The notes under the pieces: generated by a model
Told to the model about the DNA's origin: nothing
What the model saw: only the letters and a program-made list of their open reading frames with translations
Databases searched by the model: none
Shown: one piece after another, positions 35,805-46,483 of the stretch
How the letters are laid out: the number at the start of each line of letters is the position of its first letter
Position numbering within the stretch: position 1 is the stretch's first letter
Made by a program: the position numbers and the translations under genes
NCBI GenBank assembly: GCA_021299035.1
Contig: JAJTGD010000003.1
Coordinates: 24,175-88,174, forward strand
Length of the DNA: 64,000 nt
Origin: Oxalobacteraceae bacterium
GTDB lineage: Bacteria; Pseudomonadota; Gammaproteobacteria; Burkholderiales; Burkholderiaceae_D
Direction of reading: 5' to 3'

Positions 35805-37310
35805 TCAGGAATGGTAGGCAGTCTCGCCGTGGCTGGAAATATCCAGACCCTCGCGCTCTTCCTCCTCGGTTACGCGCAAGCCAACGATCATGTCGACCAC
35901 TTTGTAAGCAATGAAGGCAACTACGCCCGACCAGATCACAGTCGTTAGCACCGCCTGCAACTGAATCCAAAGCTGGCCGCCGATTGAATATTCCGGCGAT
36001 GCCGCATTTGCAACATAGTCGTAGATACCAACACCACCGAGGCTAGGCGACGCAAACACGCCCGTCAGCAGCGCGCCGAGGATACCGCCGACGCCGTGCA
36101 CACCGAACACATCCAGTGAATCATCCGCACCGAGCAGTCGCTTCAGGCCGTTCACGCCCCACAAGCAGACGACGCCCGCCAGCAGGCCGATCACCAAACC
36201 ACCCATCAGCCCGACCAAGCCGGCCGCTGGGGTGATCGCCACTAAGCCAGCAACCGCGCCGGAGGCGGCACCCAGCATCGAGGGCTTGCCTTTCAGGACC
36301 CATTCCGCAAGGCTCCAGGAGACTACCGCTCCCGCCGTGGCCAGCAAGGTGTTGGCGAAGGCCAGTGCAGCCGAACCGTTCGCCTCGAGTGCCGAACCCG
36401 CGTTGAAGCCAAACCAGCCCACCCACAGCATCGATGCGCCGACCATGGTGAGCGTCAGCGAGTGCGGTGCCATGGCTTCGCGGCCTAGACCCACGCGCTT
36501 GCCGAGCATAAACGCACCGACCAGACCGGCCATCGCGGCATTGATATGAACCACCGTGCCGCCAGCAAAGTCCAATGCACCCTTCTGCCACAGCCAACCA
36601 GAGACTGCTGTGGCTTTCTCGGCAGCAGCTGCATCAGTGAACGCATCCGGGCCGGGCCAGAACCACACCATGTGCGCCATCGGCACGTACGAGAAGGTAA
36701 ACCAGAGCACCATGAACAGCACCACGGCGGAGAACTTGATTCGCTCGGCGAATGAACCGACGATCAGTGCGCACGTAATGCCCGCGAAGCTGGCCTGGAA
36801 ACAGGCAAACAACATCTCGGGGATCACTACACCTTTGCTGAAGGTAGCGCCCGGTGAATCTGGGGTCATGCCCTTCATAAACAAGCGATCCAGCCCGCCG
36901 AAAAAGGCGCCGCCTTCGGTAAATGCCAACGAATAGCCATAGATAAACCACAGCACGGTGATAAGCGAGAAAATCATCATCACTTGCATCAACACCGAGA
37001 GCATGTTCTTGGCGCGAACCAAGCCGCCATAGAACAGTGCCAAGCCGGGTAAACACATCATGATCACGATGATGGTGGCAACCATCATCCAGGTCGTGTC
37101 GCCTTTGTTGGGCACCGGTGCTGCTGCTGCGGGAGCCGCTGCATCAGCAGCAGGTGCAGCCGATGCGGCTGCGGCTGGCGCTGCAGCGGGTGCCTCGGCC
37201 GCTGGTGCTGCGGCAGCCGGTGCAGCATCTTCAGCTGACACGATCGGCGTTGCACCGATCGCGAATAGCAGCAAGCCGGCGCTCGCTAGGTTAATGAACC
37301 ACTTTTTCAT
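35805..37310 (-). CDS. amtB: Ammonium transporter Amt
   Basis: 501 aa from the ATG at 37310. AAGGGG (37319-37324) lies 8 nt before it, whereas the ATG at 37316 is only 2 nt away. A signal peptide (cleavage near VSA-ED) is followed by an Ala/Pro-rich segment (about residues 28-66) not seen in compact Amt proteins. Then come 11 membrane segments of the Amt fold with FYGGLVRAKNMLSVL, DFAGGTVVHINAAMAGLVGA and the late VHGVGGILGALLTGVF. Trimeric ammonia channel, blocked by GlnK when nitrogen is ample. Confidence 0.95.
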   Translation of the reverse strand: MKKWFINLASAGLLLFAIGATPIVSAEDAAPAAAAPAAEAPAAAPAAAASAAPAADAAAPAAAAPVPNKGDTTWMMVATIIVIMMCLPGLALFYGGLVRAKNMLSVLMQVMMIFSLITVLWFIYGYSLAFTEGGAFFGGLDRLFMKGMTPDSPGATFSKGVVIPEMLFACFQASFAGITCALIVGSFAERIKFSAVVLFMVLWFTFSYVPMAHMVWFWPGPDAFTDAAAAEKATAVSGWLWQKGALDFAGGTVVHINAAMAGLVGAFMLGKRVGLGREAMAPHSLTLTMVGASMLWVGWFGFNAGSALEANGSAALAFANTLLATAGAVVSWSLAEWVLKGKPSMLGAASGAVAGLVAITPAAGLVGLMGGLVIGLLAGVVCLWGVNGLKRLLGADDSLDVFGVHGVGGILGALLTGVFASPSLGGVGIYDYVANAASPEYSIGGQLWIQLQAVLTTVIWSGVVAFIAYKVVDMIVGLRVTEEEEREGLDISSHGETAYHS

Positions 37311-37322
37311 TTGCATATCCCC

Positions 37323-38518
<1,196 letters not shown>

Positions 38519-38592
38519 TTGAATTTCCTTTTCCCTAAAAATCAGTGTGAAAACACCCGCTTCGCCACTGATGCATAAGCGCAGGGGTGTAT

Positions 38593-38609
38593 AGCAGGAC
38601 GTGTGCCAA
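38593..38609 (-). promoter_or_regulatory. Sigma-54 promoter candidate for porin-glnK-amt
   Basis: Minus strand: TTGGCAC (38603-38609), then ACGTC, then CTGCT (38593-38597). The GG and GC doublets are exactly 10 nt apart, as in the -24/-12 consensus TGGCAC-N5-TTGCW, with one mismatch in the -12 part. It lies 75 nt before the porin start. TGGTGCA at 38721-38727 could be half an NtrC site. A match is expected upstream of a glnK-amt operon. Confidence 0.7.
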
Positions 38610-38726
38610 CAAGGATCAGCGGAAATGCTTGCCAAATCTGCTAATTCCTTTAGCATTCGCACCCAGATTCTGCGCTAACCCCCCGTCAAACCGCACCGCA
38701 ACAGGGCAGGCGCCTCAAAGTGGTGC

Positions 38727-38987
38727 ATGAATCCCAAACTAGTCATGAGCCAAGGCCCGAGTTTTCTTGACGAATTGCAGCATCGGATCCGCGAGGTACT
38801 GCAGCAATCGCCTGCCAAAGATCTGGAAAACAATCTGCGCGCGATGCTGCATCAGGGCTTCTCAAAGCTCGATCTTCTGACGCGCGAGGAGTTCGAGCTG
38901 CAAGCCGAGGTGCTGGCGCGTACCCGCGCCAAGCTCGAGGCCTTGGAGCGGCGAGTCGCCGAGCTAGAAACACGTCCTAAAGACTGA
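38727..38987 (+). CDS. ubiK: Ubiquinone biosynthesis accessory factor UbiK (BMFP family)
   Basis: 86 aa (80 if starting at the Met at 38745). A helical N-terminal region (FLDELQHRIREVLQ) is followed by the family's VLARTRAKLEALERRVAELE coiled coil. UbiK trimers with UbiJ aid aerobic ubiquinone synthesis in enterobacteria and bind lipid. The name is by family only (DUF526). It is 7 nt before comM and divergent from the porin operon. Confidence 0.88.
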   Translation: MNPKLVMSQGPSFLDELQHRIREVLQQSPAKDLENNLRAMLHQGFSKLDLLTREEFELQAEVLARTRAKLEALERRVAELETRPKD

Positions 38988-38994
38988 TCCGGCC

Positions 38995-40515
38995 ATGGCA
39001 CTGGCCGTCCTGCGCAGCCGCGCACTGGCGGGCATGCGCGCGCCCGAGGTCACTGTAGAGGTGCATGTCAGCAGCGGGCTGCCCACCTTCACTATCGTCG
39101 GGCTGGCTGACACCGAGGTGCGCGAATCACGCGACCGAGTGCGCGCCGCATTGCGTAACTCGGGCTTTGAATTTCCAGCCGGCCACATCACGGTGAATTT
39201 AGCGCCGGCCGATCTGCCGAAAGAATCTGCCCGCTACGACCTGCCGATTGCGCTTGGCATCCTCGCCGCCAGCGCGCAAATGGCAACCGACCAACTGGAT
39301 GACTATGAATTCGCCGGTGAATTATCGCTGTCGGGCGAGCTACGTCCGATCCGCGCTGCGCTGGCGATGAGCGTTGCGGTTCAGCGCACATCGGCTGAGC
39401 GTCAGCGCGCGTTCATTCTGCCGCGGGCCAATGCCTCGGAAGCGGCGTTGGTGCCGGACGCACGTATCCTGCCGGCTGACTCTTTGCTTCAGGTATTCGC
39501 CCATTTCACGGCTAGTGATGCGGCAGCGCGTTTAGTGTCGATGTCACCGGTGTCTGTCGCGTCGACCTCAAAGTTTGCGGACTTCGCCGACGTACGCGGG
39601 CAACCACAGGCAAGGCGCGCGATGGAGATCGCCGCTGCCGGCGCGCATAGCTTGCTAATGGTGGGCCCACCGGGCTCGGGCAAATCGATGCTGGCCTCAC
39701 GCCTCCCCGGCATCCTGCCGCCGATGACCCAGGACGAGGCATTGGAAAGCGCTGCGCTGCAATCCATCGCAGGGGGCTTCAGCACATCCCGCTGGCAGCA
39801 ACGGCCGTTTCGGGCGCCGCATCACACCGCCTCTGCGGTGGCACTGGTGGGGGGCGGCGCGGTACCGCGCCCCGGCGAGATCTCGCTGGCCCACCATGGC
39901 GTACTGTTTCTGGACGAGTTACCTGAATTCGAGCGCAAAGTACTTGAAGTACTGCGCGAGCCGCTCGAGGCGGGCAAAGTAACTATCTCGCGTGCGGCAA
40001 GGCAAACAGATTTTCCCTGTCGCTTTCAATTGGTGGCGGCAATGAACCCCTGCCCATGTGGTTACCTTAGCCACCCACAACGGGCCTGTCGCTGCACCCC
40101 GGACGCGATTGCGCGCTACCAAGGCCGCATCTCTGGTCCGCTACTCGATCGGATTGATCTACAGCTCACCGTCCCCGCAATGAGCACCGCAGAAATGCTA
40201 GATGCGCCGACAGGTGAATCATCGGCCAACATCGCTCGCAGGGTAGCACTCGCACGTGAGCGACAAATCGTGCGACAGCAATCACCCAACGCGCTGCTAC
40301 CGTCGAACCAAATTGATCATCACTGTCAGCCCGACGCTGCTGCTGTCACACTGCTGCGCGCTGCAATCGAGCGATTGCACTGGTCTGCACGTGCTTATCA
40401 TCGCGTATTAAAAATTGCTCGCACGATCGCCGATTTGGAAGGCTGCGCACAGATCGGCAGCGCACATGCTGCGGAAGCGATTCAATACCGGCGCGCGCTG
40501 CAATCCGCGGCTTGA
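38995..40515 (+). CDS. comM: ComM/YifB family AAA+ ATPase
   Basis: 506 aa. N-terminal Lon-like domain (SSGLPTFTIVGLADTEVRESRDRVRAALRN and PADLPKESARYDLPIA), then an Mg-chelatase-type AAA+ domain with Walker A GPPGSGKSML (about 219-228) and Walker B LFLDELPEF. A Cys-rich loop CPCGYLSHPQRACRC and the C-terminal Mg_chelatase_C domain follow. ComM is a hexameric helicase aiding branch migration in natural transformation. dprA at 56311 is a second transformation gene in the window. The gene is often misnamed magnesium chelatase. Confidence 0.95.
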   Translation: MALAVLRSRALAGMRAPEVTVEVHVSSGLPTFTIVGLADTEVRESRDRVRAALRNSGFEFPAGHITVNLAPADLPKESARYDLPIALGILAASAQMATDQLDDYEFAGELSLSGELRPIRAALAMSVAVQRTSAERQRAFILPRANASEAALVPDARILPADSLLQVFAHFTASDAAARLVSMSPVSVASTSKFADFADVRGQPQARRAMEIAAAGAHSLLMVGPPGSGKSMLASRLPGILPPMTQDEALESAALQSIAGGFSTSRWQQRPFRAPHHTASAVALVGGGAVPRPGEISLAHHGVLFLDELPEFERKVLEVLREPLEAGKVTISRAARQTDFPCRFQLVAAMNPCPCGYLSHPQRACRCTPDAIARYQGRISGPLLDRIDLQLTVPAMSTAEMLDAPTGESSANIARRVALARERQIVRQQSPNALLPSNQIDHHCQPDAAAVTLLRAAIERLHWSARAYHRVLKIARTIADLEGCAQIGSAHAAEAIQYRRALQSAA

Positions 40516-40559
40516 GTGGCGGAGCGCGTCCAAGTATTGGGCGCTGTTAACATCGGGCG

Positions 40560-41864
40560 ATGAGTACCACCCCGGTTTACCTGCAGGGCCGAACGGCAAC
40601 ACGCGTGGTGCTGGTGTTTGGGCTAGCGTATTTCCTGTCATACGCGATGCGTGCGATCAATGCCGTCATCGCCCCAGCGCTGAGCGCCGACTTGCATTTG
40701 ACCAATGCGGATCTCGGTCTGCTTTCTGCGGCCTACTTCATGGGCTTTGGTCTGATGCAGTTGCCGATCGGCGTCTGGCTTGACCGTCACGGTCCTCGCC
40801 GTACCGAATCAGCGCTACTGCTGTTTGGTGCCTTGGGTGCGGCGATCTTTGCTTCCAGCGATACGCTGCTGGGTGTCTGGGTTGGACGTGCCTTGATTGG
40901 GGTAGGCGTGTCAGCCTGCCTGATGGCTGCGTTCAAAGCGTTTCGGGTGTGGTACCCGCCAGAACGCCAAAGCCAACTCGGTAGCTACATGCTAGTGATT
41001 GGTACCGCGGGTGCACTATCGGCAACAGTACCGGTCGCCTTACTGCTGCCCGTGGTGGGCTGGCGAACTGTTTTTTTTGGTGTCGCTGTAGCACTACTAT
41101 TAGCGGCGTGGGTGCTGTTCAGTCGCTTGCGCGATATCGAACAATCGATGCCTATGCATGATCTCGCTCGCGCGCCGAGCAGCAACGCTGCGTCGAATTC
41201 TGAAGCCAATGATGCGCCGGGCTATGGCGCTATTTTTGCGGATCCTTACTTTCGCCGGATGGCACTGCTGGGCGCGGTGCATCAAGGCGGTTTCATGGCG
41301 CTACAGTCGCTCTGGGCCGGACCTTGGATGATCACGGTGCTGGGCATGTCGGTGGAAGAAACCTCGCATGTGTTGTTCTTGTTCAATCTGGCGCTGCTAA
41401 TCGCCTATCTTGGGCTTTCCTGGTGGGCGCCACGCTATGTGGCTTATGGTCAGCGCACCGGCTTGCCTGTGCTGCGCGTGGTTGCAGTGGGCTTATCGAT
41501 ATCGGTCGTAGTGCAAGCGCTGATGGTGCTACTGCCTTATGAAAGCAGTTGGTGGCTATGGATTGTTTTTGCCGTCGTCATCACTGTTACGACGCTCGGC
41601 CAGACCCATGTCAGCCTGGCATTCCCAACAGCACTGGTCGGACGCGCTAACAGCGCATTCAATCTGACGCTGTTTGTCGGCGCATTCTCCGTGCAGTGGG
41701 GAATCGGCTTGCTGGTCGATCTGTTCGTGTCGTTCAGTTGGCAAAGTGCCGCCGCTATGCGCATGGCAGTCGCTTGCTACTTGCTGTTACAGGTATTCGC
41801 GCTCTGGCGCTTCATGCGTCAGTGGTCGATTGAAGCGCCTGCCATCGGGTTGAACAAGGGCTGA
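40560..41864 (+). CDS. MFS transporter
   Basis: 434 aa, 12 membrane segments. N-terminal FGLAYFLSYAMRAINAVIAPAL, the MFS loop GVWLDRHGPRRTESALL between TM2 and TM3, and a long central cytosolic loop (about 196-220). The family resembles the nitrate/nitrite and sugar-phosphate-like branches, but no substrate can be given. It lies between comM and a DUF1840 gene; the context is uninformative. Confidence 0.85.
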   Translation: MSTTPVYLQGRTATRVVLVFGLAYFLSYAMRAINAVIAPALSADLHLTNADLGLLSAAYFMGFGLMQLPIGVWLDRHGPRRTESALLLFGALGAAIFASSDTLLGVWVGRALIGVGVSACLMAAFKAFRVWYPPERQSQLGSYMLVIGTAGALSATVPVALLLPVVGWRTVFFGVAVALLLAAWVLFSRLRDIEQSMPMHDLARAPSSNAASNSEANDAPGYGAIFADPYFRRMALLGAVHQGGFMALQSLWAGPWMITVLGMSVEETSHVLFLFNLALLIAYLGLSWWAPRYVAYGQRTGLPVLRVVAVGLSISVVVQALMVLLPYESSWWLWIVFAVVITVTTLGQTHVSLAFPTALVGRANSAFNLTLFVGAFSVQWGIGLLVDLFVSFSWQSAAAMRMAVACYLLLQVFALWRFMRQWSIEAPAIGLNKG

Positions 41865-41954
41865 ATTTGCCTGCCTAAGGCCTGTTGGCCATGCTACGCT
41901 TGATAAATTGTCAACTGCTTCCTTGCGAGGCGCTGATTGTCGGAGAGTTTCACC

Positions 41955-42278
41955 ATGCTGGTCACATTCAAATCGAAAGCTGCCGCCGAGATACTGATGT
42001 ACGAAGCTCACGCCAAGCCGATTCTCGATCTGCTCGGCAAAGATATTGAGCGTGGAGTGATTACGGCGGATGAGACCGGACAGGCCATCGAGCGCATCGA
42101 ATCTGAAATTGCAGCACGTAAGGTATCGGCTGCAGCGCCTACCGACGATGAAGACAGCGACGGTGGCGCCAAAAAGGGTTTGGACGAAGTGGTCAGCTTC
42201 GGTGCACGCGCCTATCCGCTGCTGGAGATGCTGCGTGCGGCCCATCGTGAACATGCATTCGTGATGTGGGGCGTTTAG
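41955..42278 (+). CDS. DUF1840 domain-containing protein
   Basis: 107 aa from the ATG at 41955, with GGAGA 8 nt upstream; the TTG at 41937 is less likely. MLVTFKSKAAAEILMYEAHAKPIL and the C-terminal FGARAYPLLEMLRAAHREHAFVMWGV are the family ends, with an acidic linker (TDDEDSDGG) between. Small soluble protein of unknown function, found mainly in Betaproteobacteria. 6 nt before rsmB. Confidence 0.9.
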   Translation: MLVTFKSKAAAEILMYEAHAKPILDLLGKDIERGVITADETGQAIERIESEIAARKVSAAAPTDDEDSDGGAKKGLDEVVSFGARAYPLLEMLRAAHREHAFVMWGV

Positions 42279-42284
42279 TTAGGC

Positions 42285-43607
42285 ATGCAGGAACGGCGAT
42301 GGCCGGTGGTGAAGGCGTCAGGCTTGCCTGAATCGCTTTCAATGGCTCTGCGCCATTCAGCGCATGTGCTGACCAAGGTAGGTGCGGGGCAGGCCTTGCC
42401 TGCAGCACTATCCGACCTGTTCAGCAGGCACACACTGAGCCCGGCGAGCCGTGGCGCCATTCAGGACATCACTTACCGAAGCATGCGGCGTTGGGGTTGC
42501 GCGCACGCGCTGATGGCCGTACTGGCCAGCAAGCCGCCTTCGCCCCCACGTCTCAGCGCCTTGCTTGGTTGCGCGCTGGCGCTGCTGTCTGATGACACGC
42601 CACCCTACGCCGAACACACGCTGGTCGATCAGGCGGTCGAGGCCTGCGCCCAAGATCCCGAGCTCAGTCGTGCAAAAGGCATGGTGAACGCGGTGTTACG
42701 TCGTTTTTTACGTGAGCGCGATCAATTAATGCAATCCGTGCTGCGTGACGATGATGCACGGCTGAACTATCCGCGTTGGTGGATAGACGAGATGCAACGC
42801 GCGTGGCCGCAGCAGGCCGAGGCGATCCTGATGGCAGGGAATCGAGAGCCACCGCTCACGCTGCGGGTAAATCGTCGAAAAATAGAAGTCGAGGCATACC
42901 TTGATCAACTCGTCGCCGAGGGCATCGCTGCGACGCGGATTGGCGATTACGCCGTCAAATTGAAACGCGCGGTGCCGGTGACGCAGATTCCGGGTTTCGC
43001 GGAGGGTCTGGTCTCGGTGCAGGACGCTGCTGCTCAACTGGCGGCGCCCTTGCTGCAGGTTGAGCATGGTATGCGGGTGCTGGATGCATGCGCCGCCCCC
43101 GGCGGCAAAACCGGCCACCTGCTCGAGCTTGCCAATTGCGACGTGCTGGCGCTTGATCATGATGCGCAGCGGTTGAACCGTGTGAGTGACAACCTGAATC
43201 GACTGTCACTCCATGCCAAGCTACAGATGGGCGATGCCCGCTTACGGGATTGGTGGGACGGCCAGGCTTATGACCGAATTCTGGCCGACTTGCCCTGTAC
43301 CGCCTCGGGCATTGTGCGCCGGCATCCTGATATCCGCTGGCTGCGCCGACCCGAGGATAGTCATCAGCTAGCCGAACGCTCGGCTGAGATTCTCGACAAC
43401 TTATGGGGCATGTTGCGGCCGGGCGGCTTACTGCTGATCGTGACGTGTTCCTTGTGGCCGGAGGAGTCCGAACTGCAAGCTCAGGCCTTCGTGGACCGGC
43501 AGCACGCGGTTAGGCTGGAGGCGCCTGGGCAGCTGCTACCGAGGGCGGATGAGGCGTCGGATCATGACGGCTTGTTCTACGCGCTACTGCGGAAACCGGC
43601 GCTTTGA
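42285..43607 (+). CDS. rsmB: 16S rRNA (cytosine(967)-C5)-methyltransferase
   Basis: 440 aa. N-terminal NusB-like RNA-binding domain (about 20-150), then a SAM-dependent Rossmann domain: LDACAAPGGKTGHLLEL, DLPCTASGIVRRHPDIRW (first catalytic Cys) and LLIVTCSLWPEESE (nucleophile Cys). It methylates C967 of 16S rRNA. It opens the rsmB-DUF4390-ntrY-ntrX run, an order common in Betaproteobacteria. Confidence 0.95.
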   Translation: MQERRWPVVKASGLPESLSMALRHSAHVLTKVGAGQALPAALSDLFSRHTLSPASRGAIQDITYRSMRRWGCAHALMAVLASKPPSPPRLSALLGCALALLSDDTPPYAEHTLVDQAVEACAQDPELSRAKGMVNAVLRRFLRERDQLMQSVLRDDDARLNYPRWWIDEMQRAWPQQAEAILMAGNREPPLTLRVNRRKIEVEAYLDQLVAEGIAATRIGDYAVKLKRAVPVTQIPGFAEGLVSVQDAAAQLAAPLLQVEHGMRVLDACAAPGGKTGHLLELANCDVLALDHDAQRLNRVSDNLNRLSLHAKLQMGDARLRDWWDGQAYDRILADLPCTASGIVRRHPDIRWLRRPEDSHQLAERSAEILDNLWGMLRPGGLLLIVTCSLWPEESELQAQAFVDRQHAVRLEAPGQLLPRADEASDHDGLFYALLRKPAL

Positions 43608-43646
43608 TACTATCGCTCAAATTTTCCTCTGGGCATTAGCCCGTTC

Positions 43647-44222
43647 TTGAGCGTGATTCATCGATTTTTACTGCTGTTCTGGCTGCTATGGCTGCCAGCT
43701 TGGTTACCTCTTTCCGCGCACGCCGCCGAGGGCATCGAGTTTGTCGAGGCCTCGCTGGAGCCAAGCGAGGAAGGGTACCGGTTGACGTCGCGCTACTCGG
43801 TTGAGCTACCGCGCTCGGTTGAGGACGCCTTGTCGCGCGGTGTGCCACTGTATTTCACGCTGCAAGCCGAAATCACCCGCTACCGCTGGTACTGGTTTGA
43901 TGAGGTCTCGGTTAAGGCAACGCGCAAGATTCGTCTGTCTTACAACGTGCTGACCCAGCAATACCGCGCATCGATCGACGGAAGTCTTCATCAGAATTTT
44001 TCACGGCTGGATGACATGCTCTCGCTCCTGCGGCGACCCGGGCGTTGGATGATCGCCGATCCGGGTGCGCTCAGCCGCGGCGGTAACTACACGGTGGCGA
44101 TCCAACTCGCGCTCGACGTGTCCGAGCTGCCGAAGCCAATTCAGGTCAGCGCCATGAGCAGCGATGAATGGCGTTTGTCTTCAGGCTGGAATAAGTTCAT
44201 CTTCCGCACCGAGGCGAAATGA
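43647..44222 (+). CDS. DUF4390 exported protein
   Basis: 191 aa. It starts with TTG at 43647 (or GTG at 43653); no ATG fits. Signal peptide LLLFWLLWLPAWLPLSAHA-AEG. The mature protein is beta-rich with LPRSVEDALSRGVPLYFTLQAEITRYRWYWFDE, typical of DUF4390. Function is unknown. It overlaps ntrY by 4 nt (ATGA), so it could be a periplasmic partner of the sensor kinase (inference from context). Confidence 0.87.
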   Translation: MSVIHRFLLLFWLLWLPAWLPLSAHAAEGIEFVEASLEPSEEGYRLTSRYSVELPRSVEDALSRGVPLYFTLQAEITRYRWYWFDEVSVKATRKIRLSYNVLTQQYRASIDGSLHQNFSRLDDMLSLLRRPGRWMIADPGALSRGGNYTVAIQLALDVSELPKPIQVSAMSSDEWRLSSGWNKFIFRTEAK

Positions 44223-46483
44223 GACGCGCGCTGCGGTACTTGCTGATGGTGTCGGCGACGACCGTCGGTGTGCTGCTGTTCCTGCTGGCGGTGGCCAGTG
44301 GAGACACGCAACTATTTGACTCTTACTACTCTTGGGTTCTTGGCGCCAACGTGGTGGTCGGTGTCGGCCTGCTGGCGGTTGTATTGTTCCTGCTCGCTCG
44401 CTTATACAGTCGATATCGGCGCGGGCGGTTTGGGTCACGATTAATGGCGCGCATGGTGCTGATGTTCGCCATGATGGGCATCGTGCCGGGTATTGTGATT
44501 TATCTAGTCTCAGTTCAATTCGTATCTCGCTCGATTGAGTCTTGGTTCAACGTGAAGGTCGAAAGTGCGCTGGAGTCAGGCCTGAATCTAGGCCGTGCTG
44601 CACTTGAGTCGTCCCTGCGGGATCTACGACTGAAGGCTGCCGGCGTGTCTGAAGAGTTGGCCGATATGTCGGACAGCCTGATTGCCGCACGCCTGCCAAA
44701 AATCATCGAAGTCAATCAGTTACAAGAAGCCATCGTCGTCAATGCCAGTGGCAAATTGGTGGCGAGTACCAACACAAAACTGACCCGACTATTGCCCGAG
44801 CTGCCGACACCGTCGATGCTGGCGCGTGCACACTCCTCCGAAGGCTATGGTGTGATTGATGGCATTCCGGATACCGACAGGGATGGTGCAACACCTGAAC
44901 AGATCCGCTTGCGTGTGATCGTCCCGATTCGCAGTGAAGGCTCGCTGTTTAAATTGCGCGGCGATGCTCGCTATTTGCTGCTGATCCAGCCAGCGCCTGA
45001 AAAACTGTTCGCCAATGCCGAGGCCTTGCGCGTTGCATATAGCGAATATCAAGAGCGCTCATTAGCCCGGACCGGCCTGAGAAAATTTTTCCTGGTGACG
45101 CTAACGCTGGTGCTACTGCTGGCTGTGTTTGCAGCGATGGTGAGCGCCTTCCTTCTTGCTAGCGATTTTGCGCAACCGCTGTTGTTGTTGGCCGAGGGCA
45201 CTCAAGCGGTGGCAGAGGGTAATTTATCGCCACGACCGATCGTGGCTACGTCCGATGAGTTGGGAACGTTGACCCAATCGTTCAACATGATGACCATGCA
45301 GTTATCGGACGCGCGAGAGGCGGTGGAACGTAACCGGCGCGCCTTGGAAGATGCGAAAGCCTACTTGGAATCTGTGCTCGCGAATATGTCGGCCGGGGTG
45401 ATGGTGTTCGATGAACAGTGGCTATTGGTAACTTTCAATGCGTCTGCCAAACGTATTTTGAGATTAGATCTGAAGCCACTGCTAGGTCAGTCCATGTCAT
45501 CAATCGTGCCGCTTGCGGCGTTTCGTGAGCCGGTGATGCGGTCTTTCAGCCGATTAAGCGCGCAGGCCGCGGCTGATGGATCCGGGGCAGAGGCGCAGCA
45601 TTGGCAGCAACAAATCGAGATCCCAAAGAAGAGCGATGATGAGCCAGATTCCAGCGATATCACCCTGCTGGCGCGTGGGTCACACCTACCGGTGGGGACC
45701 GGTAGAGGCTACATCATTGTGTTCGATGACATCACGGATGTGATTTCCGGTCAGCGGTCGATCGCATGGGCCGAGGTTGCGAGACGGTTAGCACATGAAA
45801 TCAAAAACCCGCTGACCCCGATACAGTTATCAGCAGAGCGTCTGCAAATGAAGCTGCAACCCAAACTTGCAGGCGACGATGTTGCGCTGCTTGAGCGTGG
45901 CACCAATACCATCGTCAACCAAGTCGTTGCCATGCAGCAAATGGTCGATAACTTCCGTGACTACGCCAAAACACCGCCACCCTTGCTTCAACCGCTCGAT
46001 CTGAATGGTTTGATTTCAGAAATATTGGAGCTGTACTCGGGGATGGAAATTTCGGACGCGATAAGCACAACATTGCAGCCAAATCTTCCGATTATCTTGG
46101 GCGATGCAACTCAAATGCGACAGGTGGTACACAACCTCCTGCAAAACGCACAAGACGCGGTTGCAGATATCCGACGTTTTGGGCGCAGCCCTGAAATCCG
46201 AATTGTCACCGAAGCCTTTGACTACGCAGATGCGGATGGCCAGCATCGAACTGCGGTTCGTCTGACGGTTTCGGACAACGGCCAGGGCTTCGATCCCGCG
46301 CTCATCAAGCGCGCCTTCGAACCCTATGTCACCTCCAAACCCAAGGGTACTGGGCTAGGTTTGCCGGTAGTAAAGAAAATTATCGAGGAACACGGCGGGC
46401 GTATCGAGGCCCAAAACCGCAAAGACGGGTCGGGCGCCAAGGTGCTGATTTTATTAATGAAACTTGCAAAATATTCAGTTTGA
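44219..46483 (+). CDS. ntrY: NtrY-like membrane sensor histidine kinase
   Basis: 754 aa. Four membrane segments (about 10-28, 45-62, 78-100, 290-313) enclose a periplasmic sensor region of about 190 residues. Then HAMP (315-367), PAS (about 378-510), HisKA with AHEIKNPLTPIQLSAERL (His526) and HATPase with NLLQNAQDAV, DNGQGF and GTGLGLPVVKKI. The layout is that of NtrY, which in other proteobacteria controls nitrogen, redox or envelope genes through NtrX. A separate promoter for ntrX overlaps the 3' end. Confidence 0.93.
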   Translation: MRRALRYLLMVSATTVGVLLFLLAVASGDTQLFDSYYSWVLGANVVVGVGLLAVVLFLLARLYSRYRRGRFGSRLMARMVLMFAMMGIVPGIVIYLVSVQFVSRSIESWFNVKVESALESGLNLGRAALESSLRDLRLKAAGVSEELADMSDSLIAARLPKIIEVNQLQEAIVVNASGKLVASTNTKLTRLLPELPTPSMLARAHSSEGYGVIDGIPDTDRDGATPEQIRLRVIVPIRSEGSLFKLRGDARYLLLIQPAPEKLFANAEALRVAYSEYQERSLARTGLRKFFLVTLTLVLLLAVFAAMVSAFLLASDFAQPLLLLAEGTQAVAEGNLSPRPIVATSDELGTLTQSFNMMTMQLSDAREAVERNRRALEDAKAYLESVLANMSAGVMVFDEQWLLVTFNASAKRILRLDLKPLLGQSMSSIVPLAAFREPVMRSFSRLSAQAAADGSGAEAQHWQQQIEIPKKSDDEPDSSDITLLARGSHLPVGTGRGYIIVFDDITDVISGQRSIAWAEVARRLAHEIKNPLTPIQLSAERLQMKLQPKLAGDDVALLERGTNTIVNQVVAMQQMVDNFRDYAKTPPPLLQPLDLNGLISEILELYSGMEISDAISTTLQPNLPIILGDATQMRQVVHNLLQNAQDAVADIRRFGRSPEIRIVTEAFDYADADGQHRTAVRLTVSDNGQGFDPALIKRAFEPYVTSKPKGTGLGLPVVKKIIEEHGGRIEAQNRKDGSGAKVLILLMKLAKYSV

